A stretch of DNA of 64,000 bases from Pristionchus mayeri (taxonomy: Eukaryota; Nematoda; Chromadorea; Rhabditida; Neodiplogasteridae). The stretch covers positions 5,063,613 to 5,127,612 of the forward strand of contig BTRK01000006.1 of the NCBI GenBank assembly GCA_036245805.1, written 5' to 3'. Shown piece by piece: positions 45,865-58,800 of the stretch. The position numbers and the translations under genes were made by a program. The notes under the pieces were generated by a model. The model did no database searches, was not told the DNA's origin, and worked only from the letters and a program-made list of their open reading frames with translations. Each line of letters starts with the position of its first letter. Within the stretch, counting starts at the first letter, position 1.

Positions 45865-48800
45865 ATGTCCCGACCGCGCATTCCGCCGGATTGGATCTTC
45901 GAAGAAGATGCCATCAAGAATTCGCCTTCAAGGCGGGCAGGAATGAGTGAGAAGCAGGAGCTGGACCAGAAGCGAGAAGGAATCGACATCATGAAGAAGA
46001 TCGGACACGAATTGGGATGGTCAGTTTTCGATTTACCGTTAAAATTCGCTGATTTTGCCTACTTTTGGCCTACTTTCCACGCTGAAAGAGCACTATTCAG
46101 TCTTACTTGCGATGATATGCCTTCATAATATTTAATACGTTATTTTAATCATTTATGTTAGGATGGTTAGTCAAAACGCGTTTGCTTAAATCGCTTAGGG
46201 GTGCAAAATTCGTGCTTTGGCGGTAAGAGCGAACTTGATCGGCCTCCGTTGAGCAGATATCTTGCTTAAACGTTGCACTCGAGTAAAGCAAACGTGGAAA
46301 CTTAGTCTAAGCTTAAGCCTAAGTGATGCTCTTACAGGAAATTGAACAATGCGACAGGCGCTGCGTGCGTCTACTTCCACCGCTTCTACATGCTTCATTC
46401 GATACAGGAATTTCCGTGCCCGGTAAGCGAAACACAAATGTGGCAGTTTACTTTTCCCCGTTAAAGATGTTATATAAGCGCGCGCTTATATACGTATTTA
46501 GCTCCCTAGAGCAAGGAAACTTTTCCCGGAAACCTACCTGTTTTGAGTGTGTTTTGGTTCTTCTCTATCATTCCACTACTAATGACTGGTACCAGAAGTG
46601 CATTAAGGGTCACTCGTCATGTTCCCACTGTTTCCTAAACCATCGTGGAATAGCGATAGCGGTCAATGTTCACAATATTTTCCCATATAATTAGCCTATC
46701 TGTTCTTGTCTTTTTTGAAGGCGCCCCTGATATCTTGAAAATACCGTATGCTTGTCTGACTAATATCGTATACTTATCTGTTTCCGTATACAAACCATTC
46801 ATTTCAGACCACCGCCCTCAGTTGCATGTTCCTGGCGGGGAAGTCAGAAGAGACGCCGAAGAAGTGCAAGGTTGGTTACGGTTTCATGCATGCACTACAT
46901 AGTTCCCACCGTTCTGATCTACGTTCTCTTCTACGTTTGCTATCTATTCTATTATATTTTAACGAGTACTATGGGCGAGTGACGTATTAGTTGCTGACAC
47001 CTCAGAGGGAGGCGCCCAAGTTGGAATTAGCCCTGTTTTATCCTTGGGTGACCCCCCCCCCCTACGCTATAAGTCAATTACAAGTTGAATCCAGCCCTGA
47101 ATCCAACTTGTGCTGCCTTGGATCCACCTTGGAAAGTCACTTTAGCGTAGGTGGAGGCACCCAAGGATAAAATAGGGCTGATTCCAACTTGGGCGCCTTT
47201 ATACTCCAGTTAAGTAATGTTTGAAACATAAAACTGACACCCTCAAGTTCAACTTAAACTTACATCAATTAGCTAACCATTCTTAATAGGGGGCTACGAT
47301 GTGCCCCACTTTCTTCAGATTGTAATCACTTACAAAATAGAAAAAAAATATGTTAACACTACAATTCCAGGACATCGCGCAGATCGCGTTGAAGCACTTC
47401 AGCCAGGTCTTCCGCGTGAACCTCAGCCAGCTCATGGTATGACTTGATTTATTCGTTTTAATATTATTGCTGTGCCTTTTCACCTAATATTATTGCTGTG
47501 CCTTTTCACCTAATATTAGATGTGAAGCTAGAAACTTCCAGGTTCTTTTTTGTATTGCTTGTATCAGAACAACCAGGTTGTCCTAAACCGCTGATGATTC
47601 GGGTATTATACCGTAGCTAGTGTACTTGGCAGAATTAAGACGCGTCGAAGCGTATTTAAATTTGTAATTATAATTATCCATCTTTCAGGACGACATAATG
47701 GGAATGGAGCGCGTGCTGCTACAGTCGATAAAGTTCGACTTCACGGTGGGTAATTTGTAAGCTTAAACTTATATTTATGCTTGAATCCTCGCTTTCAAAT
47801 AAGCATTTCACTTAGCATACCATTCCTTTACGCTATATCATAGTCTATGAAGCAAAATTATTAGACAATGCAATAAAAATAGTTTAACGCTCCAAAAACC
47901 AGTTCGCATCGAGGTCTGGCTACGCAAAATGCACTTGATGTGTTGGTGAAACGCCAATGATGGAATCTAAATTTTCCCCATTTTTCGACCACTTGTAACA
48001 TGCTTCCACCTCCAACAATGACCTCGCCTTTCATCTGGAGCTGTGTGTATTTCTCCCTAATTGCTACCGTGTTGAATGAGTCTATGGATTATTAATTACT
48101 ATTTTATTATTAATTGCTAATTTTGCAGATCGACTTGCCGTACAAGTACATAATCATGTACGCGAATGACTTCAAGTCGAAGCGAGCGTTCGACGCAGCC
48201 ATGGTATTTTTTAAAAATATTTTCAAAATATTTGAGTATATTTTTTAAACAAACCACACTAATATCAATAGCTATCCACTTTCTTGTCATAAATATTTTA
48301 GAATTTTACAGTAAAATTTTACTGACCTGTGAGATATACGAACAGGTAACAGTATATTTATCTTCCTAAATTCTCCAGCAGTGTTTAAATTCCCCTTACT
48401 GTAGCCCTATCGATTAGCGTAACCCTACCAATTATCGATTCCCCCTCCCTGCAGGTCTCGGACATCGTCTGCTGTGCGTGGCCGCTCGTCAACGACTCCT
48501 TCTTCACCCATCTCTGTCTGGCCTGGGAGCCGCAGATCATTGCGGTCTCGCTCTTCTGGCTGGCGATCAAGCTGAGACAGGTACGGTATATGGAGAGTAT
48601 ACGGTAGGTTACGGTATCCAGCGTCAGGCATATCAAGGTACTGTGCGCCGGGGAGATCGCGGCGATATGTCACGAGACGGGTACTGTAAGTTTCGGTAGC
48701 CAGGTTCAGGAATATCGCGGCTAATGTAGGATGGTTAGAATGGGGTGATGTCAGCTGAGACAGGTAGAGTTGATGGAGGGGTTACCGTAGGGTTCGGTAG

Positions 48801-51800
48801 CAAGTTCAGGCAAATCATGGATAATGTGCGCCGGGGAGAGCACGTTGATATGGCATGAGACGGGTACGGTAGGTCATGGGGTTACGGTAGATTACGGTAG
48901 CCAGCTTCAGGCAGATCATGGGTACTGTGCGCCGCGGAGAGCGCGTTGATATGTCTTGAGACGGGTGCGGAAGATCATGGGGTCCTGTAGGTTACGATAT
49001 CCAGCGTCTGGCAGATCAGGAATATTGTGCGCCGGCGAGCGCGTGGTGATATGACATCAGTCGGGTACGGTAGATTACGGTAACCAGCGTCAAGCAGATC
49101 ATGGATGCTGTGCGCCGGCGTGGTGATATGATATGAGATGGGTACGGTAGGTCACGGGTTGGTGGATTACGGTAACCAGCGTCAGGCAAATCATGGAAAC
49201 TGTGCGCCAGTGAGCGCGTGGTGATATGACATCAGTCGGATACGGTAGATTACGGTAACCAGCGTCAAGCAGATCATGGATGCTGTGCGCCGGCGTGGTG
49301 ATATGATATGAGATGGGTACGGTAGGTCACGGGTTGGTGGATTACGGTAACCAGCGTCAGGCAAATCATGGAAACTGTGCGCCAGCGAGCGCGTGGTGAT
49401 ATGACATCAGTCGGGTACGGTAGATTACGGTAACCAGCGTCAGGCAAATCATGGAAACTGTGCGCCAGCGAGCGCGTGGTGATATGACATCAGTCGGGTA
49501 CGGTAGATTACGGTAAACAGCGTCAAGCAGATCATGGATGCTGTGCGCCGGCGTGGTGATATGATATGAGATGGGTACGGTAGGTCACGGGTTGGTACAT
49601 TACGGTAACCAGCGTCAGGCAAATCATGGAAACTGTGCGCCAGCGAGCGCGTGGTGATATGACATCAGTCGGGTACGGTAGATTACGGTAACCAGCGTCA
49701 GGCAAATTATGGAAACTGTGCGCCAGCGAGCGCGTGGTGATATGGCATCAGTCGGGTACGGTAGATTACGGTAACCAGCGTCAAGCAGATCATGGATGCT
49801 GTGCGCCGGCGTGGTGATATGATATGAGATGGGTACGGTAGGTCACGGGTTGGTGGATTACGGTAACCAGCGTCAGGCAAATCATGGAAACTGTGCGCCA
49901 GCGAGCGCGTGGTGATATGACATCAGTCGGGTACGGTAGATTACGGTAACCAGCGTCAGGCAAATCATGGAAACTGTGCGCCAGCGAGCGCGTGGTGATA
50001 TGGCATCAGTCGGGTACGGTAGATTACGGTAACCAGCGTCAAGCAGATCATGGATGCTGTGCGCCGGCGTGGTGATATGATATGAGATGGGTACGGTAGG
50101 TCACGGGTTGGTACATTACGGTAACCAGCGTCAGGCAAATCATGGAAACTGTGCGCCAGCGAGCGCGTGGTGATATGACATCAGTCGGGTACGGTAGATT
50201 ACGGTAACCAGCGTCAAGCAGATCATGGATGCTGTGCGCCGGCGTGGTGATATGATATGAGATGGGTACGGTAGGTCACGGGTTGGTACATTACGGTAAC
50301 CAGCGTCAGGCAAATCATAGAAACTGTGCGCCAGCGAGCGCGTGGTGATATGACATCAGTCGGGTACGGTAGATTACGGTAACCAGCGTCAGGCAAATCA
50401 TGGAAACTGTGCGCCAGCGAGCGCGTGGTGATATGACATCAGTCGGGTACGGTAGATTACGGTAACCAGCGTCAAGCAGATCATGGATGCTGTGCGCCGG
50501 CGTGGTGATATGATATGAGATGGGTACGGTAGGTCACGGGTTGGTACATTACGGTAACCAGCGTCAGGCAAATCATAGAAACTGTGCGCCAGCGAGCGCG
50601 TGGTGATATGACATCAGTCGGGTACGGTAGATTACGGTAACCAGCGTCAGGCAAATCATGGAAACTGTGCGCCAGCGAGCGCGTGGTGATATGACATCAG
50701 TCGGGTACGGTAGATTACGGTAACCAGCGTCAAGCAGATCATGGATGCTGTGCGCCGGCGTGGTGATATGATATGAGATGGGTACGGTAGGTCACGGGTT
50801 GGTGGATTACGGTAACCAGCGTCAGGCAAATCATGGAAACTGTGCGCCAGCGAGCGCGTGGTGGTATGACATCAGTCGGGTACGGTAGATTACGGTAACC
50901 AGCGTCAGACAAATCATGGAAACTGTGCGCCAGCGAGCGCGTGGTGATATGACATCAGTCGGGTACGGTAGATTACGGTAACCAGCGTCAGGCAAATCAT
51001 GGAAACTGTGCGCCAGCGAGCGCGTGGTGATATGGCATCAGTCGGGTACGGTAGATTACGGTAACCAGCGTCAAGCAGATCATGGATGCTGTGCGCCGGC
51101 GTGGTGATATGATATGAGATGAGTACGGTAGGTCACGGGTTGGTGGATTACGGTAACCAGCGTCAGGCAAATCATGGAAACTGTGCGCCAGCGAGCGCGT
51201 GGTGATATGACATCAGTCGGGTACGGTAGATTACGGTAACCAGCGTCAGGCAAATCATGGAAACTGTGCGCCAGCGAGCGCGTGGTGATATGACATCAGT
51301 CGGGTACGGTAGATTACGGTAACCAGCGTCAGGCAAATCATGGAAACTGTGCGCCAGCGAGCGCGTGGTGATATGGCATCAGTCGGGTACGGTAGATTAC
51401 GGTAACCAGCGTCAAGCAGATCATGGATGCTGTGCGCCGGCGTGGTGATATGATATGAGATGGGTACGGTAGGTCAAGGGTTGGTGGATTACGGTAACCA
51501 GCGTCAGGCAAATCATGGAAACTGTGCGCCAGCGAGCGCGTGGTGATATGACATCAGTCGGGTACGGTAGATTACGGTAACCAGCGTCAGGCAAATCATG
51601 GAAACTGTGCGCCAGCGAGCGCGTGGTGATATGACATCAGTCGGGTACGGTAGATTACGGTAACCAGCGTCAGGCAAATCATGGAAACTGTGCGCCAGCG
51701 AGCGCGTGGTGATATGACATCAGTCGGGTACGGTAGATTACGGTAACCAGCGTCAAGCAGATCATGGATGCTGTGCGCCGGCGTGGTGATATGATATGAG

Positions 51801-54605
51801 ATGGGTACGGTAGGTCACGGGTTGGTACATTACGGTAACCAGCGTCAGGCAATTCATGGAAACTGTGCGCCAGCGAGCGCGTGGTGATATGACATCAGTC
51901 GGATACGGTAGATTACGGTAACCAGCGTCAAGCAGATCATGGATGCTGTGCGCCGGCGTGGTGATATGATATGAGATGGGTACGGTAGGCCACGGGTTGG
52001 TACATTACGGTAACCAGCGTCAGGCAAATCATGGAAACTGTGCGCCAGCGAGCGCGTGGTGATATGACATCAGTCGGGTACGGTAGATTACGGTAACCAG
52101 CGTCAGGCAAATCATGGAAACTGTGCGCCAGCGAGCGCGTGGTGATATGACATCAGTCGGGTACGGTAGATTACGGTAACCAGCGTCAAGCAGATCATGG
52201 ATGCTGTGCGCCGGCGTGGTGATATGATATGAGATGGGTACGGTAGGTCAAGGGTTGGTGGATTACGGTAACCAGCGTCAGGCAAATCATGGAAACTGTG
52301 CGCCAGCGAGCGCGTGGTGATATGACATCAGTCGGGTACGGTAGATTACGGTAACCAGCGTCAGGCAAATCATGGAAACTGTGCGCCAGCGAGCGCGTGG
52401 TGATATGACATCAGTCGGGTACGGTAGATTACGGTAACCAGCGTCAAGCAGATCATGGATGCTGTGCGCCGGCGTGGTGATATGATATGAGATGGGTACG
52501 GTAGGTCACGGGTTGGTACATTACGGTAACCAGCGTCAGGCAAATCATGGAAACTGTGCGCCAGCGAGCGCGTGGTGATATGACATCAGTCGGATACGGT
52601 AGATTACGGTAACCAGCGTCAAGCAGATCATGGATGCTGTGCGCCGGCGTGGTGATATGATATGAGATGGGTACGGTAGGCCACGGGTTGGTACATTACG
52701 GTAACCAGCGTCAGGCAAATCATGGAAACTGTGCGCCAGCGAGCGCGTGGTGATATGACATCAGTCGGGTACGGTAGATTACGGTAACCAGCGTCAAGCA
52801 GATCATGGATGCTGTGCGCCGGCGTGGTGATATGATATGAGATGGGTACGGTAGGTCAAGGGTTGGTGGATTACGGTAACCAGCGTCAGGCAAATCAGGG
52901 AAACTGTGCGCCAGCGAGCGCGTGGTGATATGACATCAGTCGGGTACGGTAGATTACGGTAACCAGCGTCAAGCAGATCATGGATGCTGTGCGCCGGCGT
53001 GGTGATATGATATGAGATGGGTACGGTAGGTCAAGGGTTGGTGGATTACGGTAACCAGCGTCAGGCAAATCATGGAAACTGTGCGCCAGCGAGCGCGTGG
53101 TGATATGACATCAGTCGGGTACGGTAGATTACGGTAACCAGCGTCAGGCAAATCATGGAAACTGTGCGCCAGCGAGCGCGTGGTGATATGACATCAGTCG
53201 GGTACGGTAGATTACGGTAACCAGCGTCAAGCAGATCATGGATACTGTGCGCCGGCGTGGTGATATGCCATGAGGTGGGTACGGTAGATCATGGGGTTAG
53301 GGCAGGTTACAGTCGCCAGCGTCAGGCATATCACGGATACTGTGCGCCGCGGAGAACGCGGTGGTACGCCATGAGGTGGGTACGGTAGTCAGCATCAGGC
53401 AGATCAGGGATAATGTAGCCCAGGAAGGAATGCGATACTATGATTGTTATGATATTGTAAAAGTTTATGCGATGCCGTGAAAGGGTCAATTTGATTTGAA
53501 CACACTATGTGATTTCGTGCTGCTGCATATTCTCTTGTTCGTAGGGTGCAATGAGCACTCAATCGATGAACGCAACGTGATGCACAATAAACAACCCAAA
53601 AAGCATTCCATTCCAGTGTGTGACTATGGCACATAATAGAGGGAAAAGTGCGATCGATTGTGTGATGTATGAAGACTAATTCGGTTGTTGTGTCATCTGT
53701 ACTAGGATGTTCCCTGCCCTAAGTTTACAATAGATGACGTAATAAATTAAATTGGTCCACTTATGAACAGTGCGCGCCTTCTTAAATTATCCATCGTACC
53801 AGATATATCAGTAAAAATTCAGAATAGTAAGGTTTTAGAATCCCTAAATTTGAATTTTATGATTAGGCAGTGTCATGTTTCACGTTACATTCTAAGGCGA
53901 GGTGCTCTCCACTACTCTCCTCTGATAATTGAATGCTCTCTGCTCTGTACTCTCTTCCACAAGAAAAATGCTCTTTGATTTATGATGTCAGGGTTCTGTT
54001 AACTAATTAGCAATTTAATTACAGCACGAGGAGATAAACGAGACGAAGTGGTGGGAAGAGCACGTTGCGGAGCTGTGCTCGGACAAAATGGAGACTATCT
54101 GCCATGAGGTGTGGTATTATTTGTTTAATTGTGTAATATTATTAAATATTATTAACCGATTAAGTTACAACAATTATAACTACTTACAATAATTATTTTG
54201 TTAGAATGATTTGGAATGGTGATTGTATGGTCGCACGAACAGCACTGAAGTGACTGAAAAGTCTCCTGGCCACAGTGTATAAGGAGTTAGTGAAACGAGC
54301 AATACGCGTGTGGCATGTTTTTCCCTTTTTGGGTTAAATTTGATTTTGAGATTGGAAATGAATAGAATTATGGGCTAGGATGATAACGTGGACCTAATAC
54401 AATCAAATGCATGTTTTGCGTTTTCGGATGAATGTTTGAAAATATATCTAATTCAAGTGCACATCGAAGACAATTGTGCTGATAGTAGAGGATTCATTTT
54501 CTTATCTTAGTAAAAACGCCAATTATGATAATATTATGCTTTCAGGTGCTCGACTACTACACGCTGATGAACAACAGCGGAGGCTGCGGCGCCTCGGCTC
54601 CCTGA
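45865..54605 (+). CDS. ccnk-1: Cyclin K (copy B, plus strand)
   Basis: Nine exons (45865-46019, 46338-46422, 46808-46870, 47370-47435, 47689-47745, 48129-48203, 48455-48580, 54025-54108, 54546-54605) join in frame to 256 residues. Exon lengths equal those of copy A for exons 1-8. The protein begins MSRPRIPPDWIFEEDAIKNS and keeps the cyclin boxes (YFHRFYMLHSIQEFPCP, FLAGKSEETPKKCKDIAQIA, VNDSFFTHLCLAWEPQIIAV). Differences cluster at the start of exon 7, where copy A has VAEFVRNAWTF and copy B has VSDIVCCAWPL, and at the C-terminus (MNNSGGCGASAP). AWTFVNDS is the form conserved in cyclin K, so copy B looks the more diverged. Intron 7 is 5.4 kb and mostly minisatellite. The same symbol is used because I cannot tell which copy is the orthologue. 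Confidence 0.9.
47011..47198. mobile_element. Foldback element of about 190 bp
   Basis: GGCGCCCAAGTTGGAATTAG pairs with the complement of CTGATTCCAACTTGGGCGCC. The inner arms are TTTATCCTTGGGTG / CACCCAAGGATAAA. It lies in intron 3 of cyclin K copy B. Confidence 0.85.
48590..53400 (+). repeat. 4.8-kb minisatellite with two interspersed unit types
   Basis: From about 49085 the array alternates an 83-bp unit (CAGCGTCAGGCAAATCATGG ... CGGTAGATTACGGTAAC) and a 92-bp unit (CAGCGTCAAGCAGATCATGG ... GGTCACGGGTTGGTG/AC). The two are combined as short-long or short-short-long groups of about 175 and 258 bp. More diverged units occupy 48590-49085 and 53260-53400. Each unit contains two TACGGTA motifs. 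The array fills most of intron 7 of cyclin K copy B and starts just after its donor. It is a VNTR-type locus. Confidence 0.95.
53401..54024. other. Rest of cyclin K copy B intron 7
   Basis: No coding signal. It includes one copy (about 53511-53575) of a 65-bp dispersed block that recurs at about 55304 and 61968, starting GTGTGATTTCGTGCTGCTG-like and ending near GAGCACTCAATC. Confidence 0.5.
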
Positions 54606-55669
54606 TTGGAGTACGGTAGAATATCTATTTATCGACTATCGATCTCCCACTCTGTTTTTATAGATTACGGTACCTCTCTATTCCGTTTATTTACTGCGAA
54701 TGCCGCTGTTGTTATAGGGTAGATTCCTGAATATTTCAATATTTCTAACCGTTATCGCACCAGTGTTGCGAATTTGCGTTGTCTCACTCAGAAATTGACT
54801 GATAAGTCGGATATTTATCTGTATACAAGTGTTGTGAGGGAAATTTGACCGAGTTTTATAGCCTCTTTATCACGTTATATATCACTTTTCATGTAAAAGA
54901 TAGCATCTCACAAAGTATTGCCGATTTTCGTTGTTGATAAAGTTATTTGAAGTGCAAAATTGATCGAGAAGATTATTGTCGTTGATTGAATGTCGACATG
55001 AATATTGATATTCCGGGAATATATCCGTTGAGAGGTTTCCATAAATCGGGCAATTGTTTGGAGAATACGAGTAACTACAAATTGTTCACGTACATGAAAT
55101 ATTTTTCTCGGAAATCACATTCTACTCATAAAAAATGATCATGCCACTATTGTAATTTGTTCTTGATCTAACTTATTCTTTGGTCTTTGCATAACCCCAA
55201 TCTGTAAATTGGATATCATTCGTTTGCGATGTATCTAACAATGTATCTTGTAATTTTCTGATCCTTGCTTATAATTGTTTCAGTGACGACTTGTTGTTTG
55301 CACCGTGTGATTTCGCGCTGCTATTGGTTCTCTTCTTTGTGGGTGAACGCGAACGCTCAGTTCTATCCTAGGAGTTCAGTAAAAAAACATTTATCTATTT
55401 CAGTCTTCGTTGTAATATGGAGACATGATAAAACGATTATTGTAATCGTGTAATTCCTAAAAACAGAGCTATTTATTGTATAACATCGAATGTATGCATG
55501 AGGCTTGTGCGCATCTCGGTTTGTGCTACTCGCGGAAAACTCTCTCACCCTAAGCACCAAGCCGTCAACTGGAGATCGCTCGTTTTCCATGCACCTCGAA
55601 ATGTTTCTTAACCTCGTGAACAATTCTCGCAGAGCGCCGCAGATACTAATTTCAAATTTACTTCAGTAA
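54606..55669. other. Intergenic region between cyclin K copy B and the THAP gene
   Basis: AT-rich, with only short frames. It includes the dispersed block at about 55304-55370 (GTGTGATTTCGCGCTGCTAT). The THAP ATG is preceded by TTTACTTCAG and TAA, consistent with trans-splicing. Confidence 0.5.
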
Positions 55670-55825
55670 ATGGAGCGCTGCATCTTCTGTGGATGGAATC
55701 GGAGGACGGCTTTTCCCTCCGTTCGCTTCTTCACGATTCCGAGAGAGCCGGGTCTCAAGCAGCTCATGTGGATGAAGGCAATCGATAAGAAGGTCAGTCC
55801 TCAATACTAATTAGTGATTAATTAG

Positions 55826-55872
<47 letters not shown>

Positions 55873-58800
55873 TATTTCGTACGAAATAACGTGAGATAAC
55901 ATTTAAAATAGAACAGGAAAATTCATGACGATGAGAATCAATAGTTAATGACTGGATTAAAGGGTCATGAAGTCAGGAGGATCTACTCAGGGGAACTGGT
56001 TTCATTCTCGGTATTTACTAAAAGCCTTGCCGCTCTTGGAAAGAAGCTATTGTGTCTGTAGTTATGATTCGAACCAGGGTTGTTGATGTTCATGCCGTTT
56101 CGCGTGTGGTAAATTTTGATATAATGTTGTTTTCGGTTGGATATACTATATTTGCCTCGGATGAGATTTGTGGCTACTCTAACATTAATCGTTATTCTAC
56201 GCTTCTCTAAGGACTCAATGCCTAGTTCCTTATTGCGGTCGAAAGCGGTAGGCATATTTTCCCAAGTATGATCAAAACAGCGCATAAACAAACGACGTGT
56301 GAAGTAGTTTTGTACCTTTTCGAGTTCCTTTTTATCCTTGTTTTGGTAAGGGTTGAAGACGGAGGAAGCGCTTTCTAAAATCGGTCTGATGTACATTGCG
56401 TACGTTTTGAGGAGTACTTCTATATTTTTGGTTCTAATTAGTGGTTAATTAGAGACTAATTAGTTTAAGGGAAGGTGAGTCAGTAGAATTATCTTATTGG
56501 AAAGTATTTACTTACTTTTAAGTATCTTTTGGGGACTATATATAGGTGACCAGCGTTTGTTTATTTAGCGCTACTGAAACTTACCCGAATATACCTAACA
56601 AAAATTCCAAAAAGAGAACTCTATCGGTCAGGCATCCAGATTATGAGGCGTAACTGTCCCATACTGTCGAAAATTTCAAACTCGAATTGTCATCTGCTGT
56701 TTTCTCCACTTTTCGATATTAGTTTATCAAAAGAAGAGTCTGCAATGGAATAATCAAAGTTAATTACTGAAATCAAAGTTAATTACTCTCGCAGTACCAA
56801 TTATTTGTGTATAACTTTTAATTTAAGTTCGACTCAGAGGGTGCGCGTTACAAGCAGAGCCCGAACGATCGTGTTTGTTCCGTGCATTTTCGTCAGGTAA
56901 TTAATTAATTAAGCAATTAATTGAGTTGTTTTCTAATTGGAATTAGTAATATTATATGTCTTCTGCTCAAATCATGTTCGGAATGAGTAATACGAATTCC
57001 AACTGAAAAAATTGACATTTTTGGTTTGAATTGCAGTAAGCACAGCTTATGGTAAAAATTTTTTGTTAAAACCTTATTTTGGATTTATTTAATTATATTA
57101 ACTGCATTACTGTGAGAATAGAAAGCGTAGCAAGTTGGTGTGCCCCGGTGCACAAAGGAATCAGCAGAACGGAACGGAACGTTAAATGTACGGTAGCTGC
57201 CTGTCGTGCTGTGCCTTGTGTTGTGTGCAGGCACAGCACGACAGGCAGCTACCGTACATTTAACGTTCCGTTCCGTGCTGCTGATTCCTTTGTGCACCGA
57301 GACACACCAATTTGCTACGCTTTATATTCTCACAGTAATTAATTATATTAATTATTCAGCAACGAATTACGAAGCAGAGGCATTGCGGTAGTTTGATGCT
57401 TCATTACCATCATACTAGTTTACTGTCAAGGGATTGGGAAATACTTAAGCTGTCTCCATAGCAATAATCGAACAACGACAGTGCAAGTTATATCAGAATT
57501 GGTACTATTGGAATTAATTATGTTCCTGATTCAGGGTCGTACATCTAACGACATGACTCACGAGGACTTCGCCCCTCATCTCTATCTCACGAGTGACCCG
57601 CCGGCTCAGGTTGATCATTTGTTAATGTAAACTAAAATCCTCCTCAAATCTTCCCTACCCTTATACTTATTCACTTCCAGATCATAAATTATGCAGACAA
57701 AAACCTTGGAACAAATGGACCTAAAGTTACCCATCATGCTTGAAATTATTTGAATTTTTTTGAATTTTTTTCTCTTGTTTTTGCATATCCTCTCACCCAT
57801 TTTGCCGTGATCAGACACGCGCGAAAATTCAAATAATTTCACGGATATTGATTGACTTTAATCAGCAGCGAGTTCCTTATCCTTACTGTCCTTAATTCCA
57901 GGTGTTGGACTATCTCGAGACTCTGGCGGAATCGAAGGGCGAAGAGAAGCTGAAGAATATCGCCAAGTTAGATGTGAGTGAGGTGAAATGAGAAATGAGC
58001 ATTCCTTATTAGACGGAGCGAAAATTAGTGTTGCGATTACGCATCATACGACCTCCCATAATAAGATGCATTAAATACTACGCCGGATGAGAACTATGAC
58101 TGCTTTTGATATATCAAATGCGGCACGATTCCATTCGACCTCAAAGATAAATTTAATGCTGAAAATTTGACACTACCTCATAGGTGGGCGGGGGTTGAAG
58201 CTGGAAATCGGAAACCGGGGTGTTTAGGGTCAAAAAGGGGGGGGGATGATCGTAAATGATCGTTTTGTGACAACATTTTCCAAAAACCGGGGGTGTCCAA
58301 TCCGAAAACCGGGGGTGTTTGACAGCTGGCTTCATAGGTGCCCGCCTATGCACTACCTTCCATGATACTATTTACAAAATGCATCGATCTGAGTTCTTTA
58401 TTTAAAATAGTTCGACTTTTCGATCACTGTCGGTTCACAGCAAAAGAAGGGAGAGAGAGTATGCAAAACAACAGAGTGGGCGTGATCAGGTACGTGCGCA
58501 AATTCAAATTTGTTCAGGGGGTTGGGGTACTTTAATTATATATTTTCAGGCAGTACAGGGCGAATACAAGGCGCGCCTCAATCCAATGCAGAAAAGGATC
58601 GAGGTAACTAATTAGTGTTAAATTTAGTGTGATCTCACGGAGAAGAAAGTTTTGCAATTTTCTAAAAGAGGCTTTAAGAGATTGAGTCGAATCGAAAACG
58701 TGAGGCTTTTGGCCGGGTGGTGAAACACAGATTTTACTGTGTCCTTTGTTTGCAAATTTTTCAAAATTCTGTGTCGATCATTCAAATATATTTTTAAAAA

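Noticed and set aside
46195..46437. Minus-strand frame over cyclin K-B exon 2 (and its counterpart at 44678-44881)
   Set aside because: It is the antisense of a conserved cyclin exon. The similarity between the two loci is explained by the cyclin duplication.
48590..53400. Regularly spaced repeats resembling a CRISPR array
   Set aside because: The whole unit is repeated with no unique spacers, unit lengths are 83 and 92 bp, and the locus is a eukaryotic intron. It is a minisatellite.
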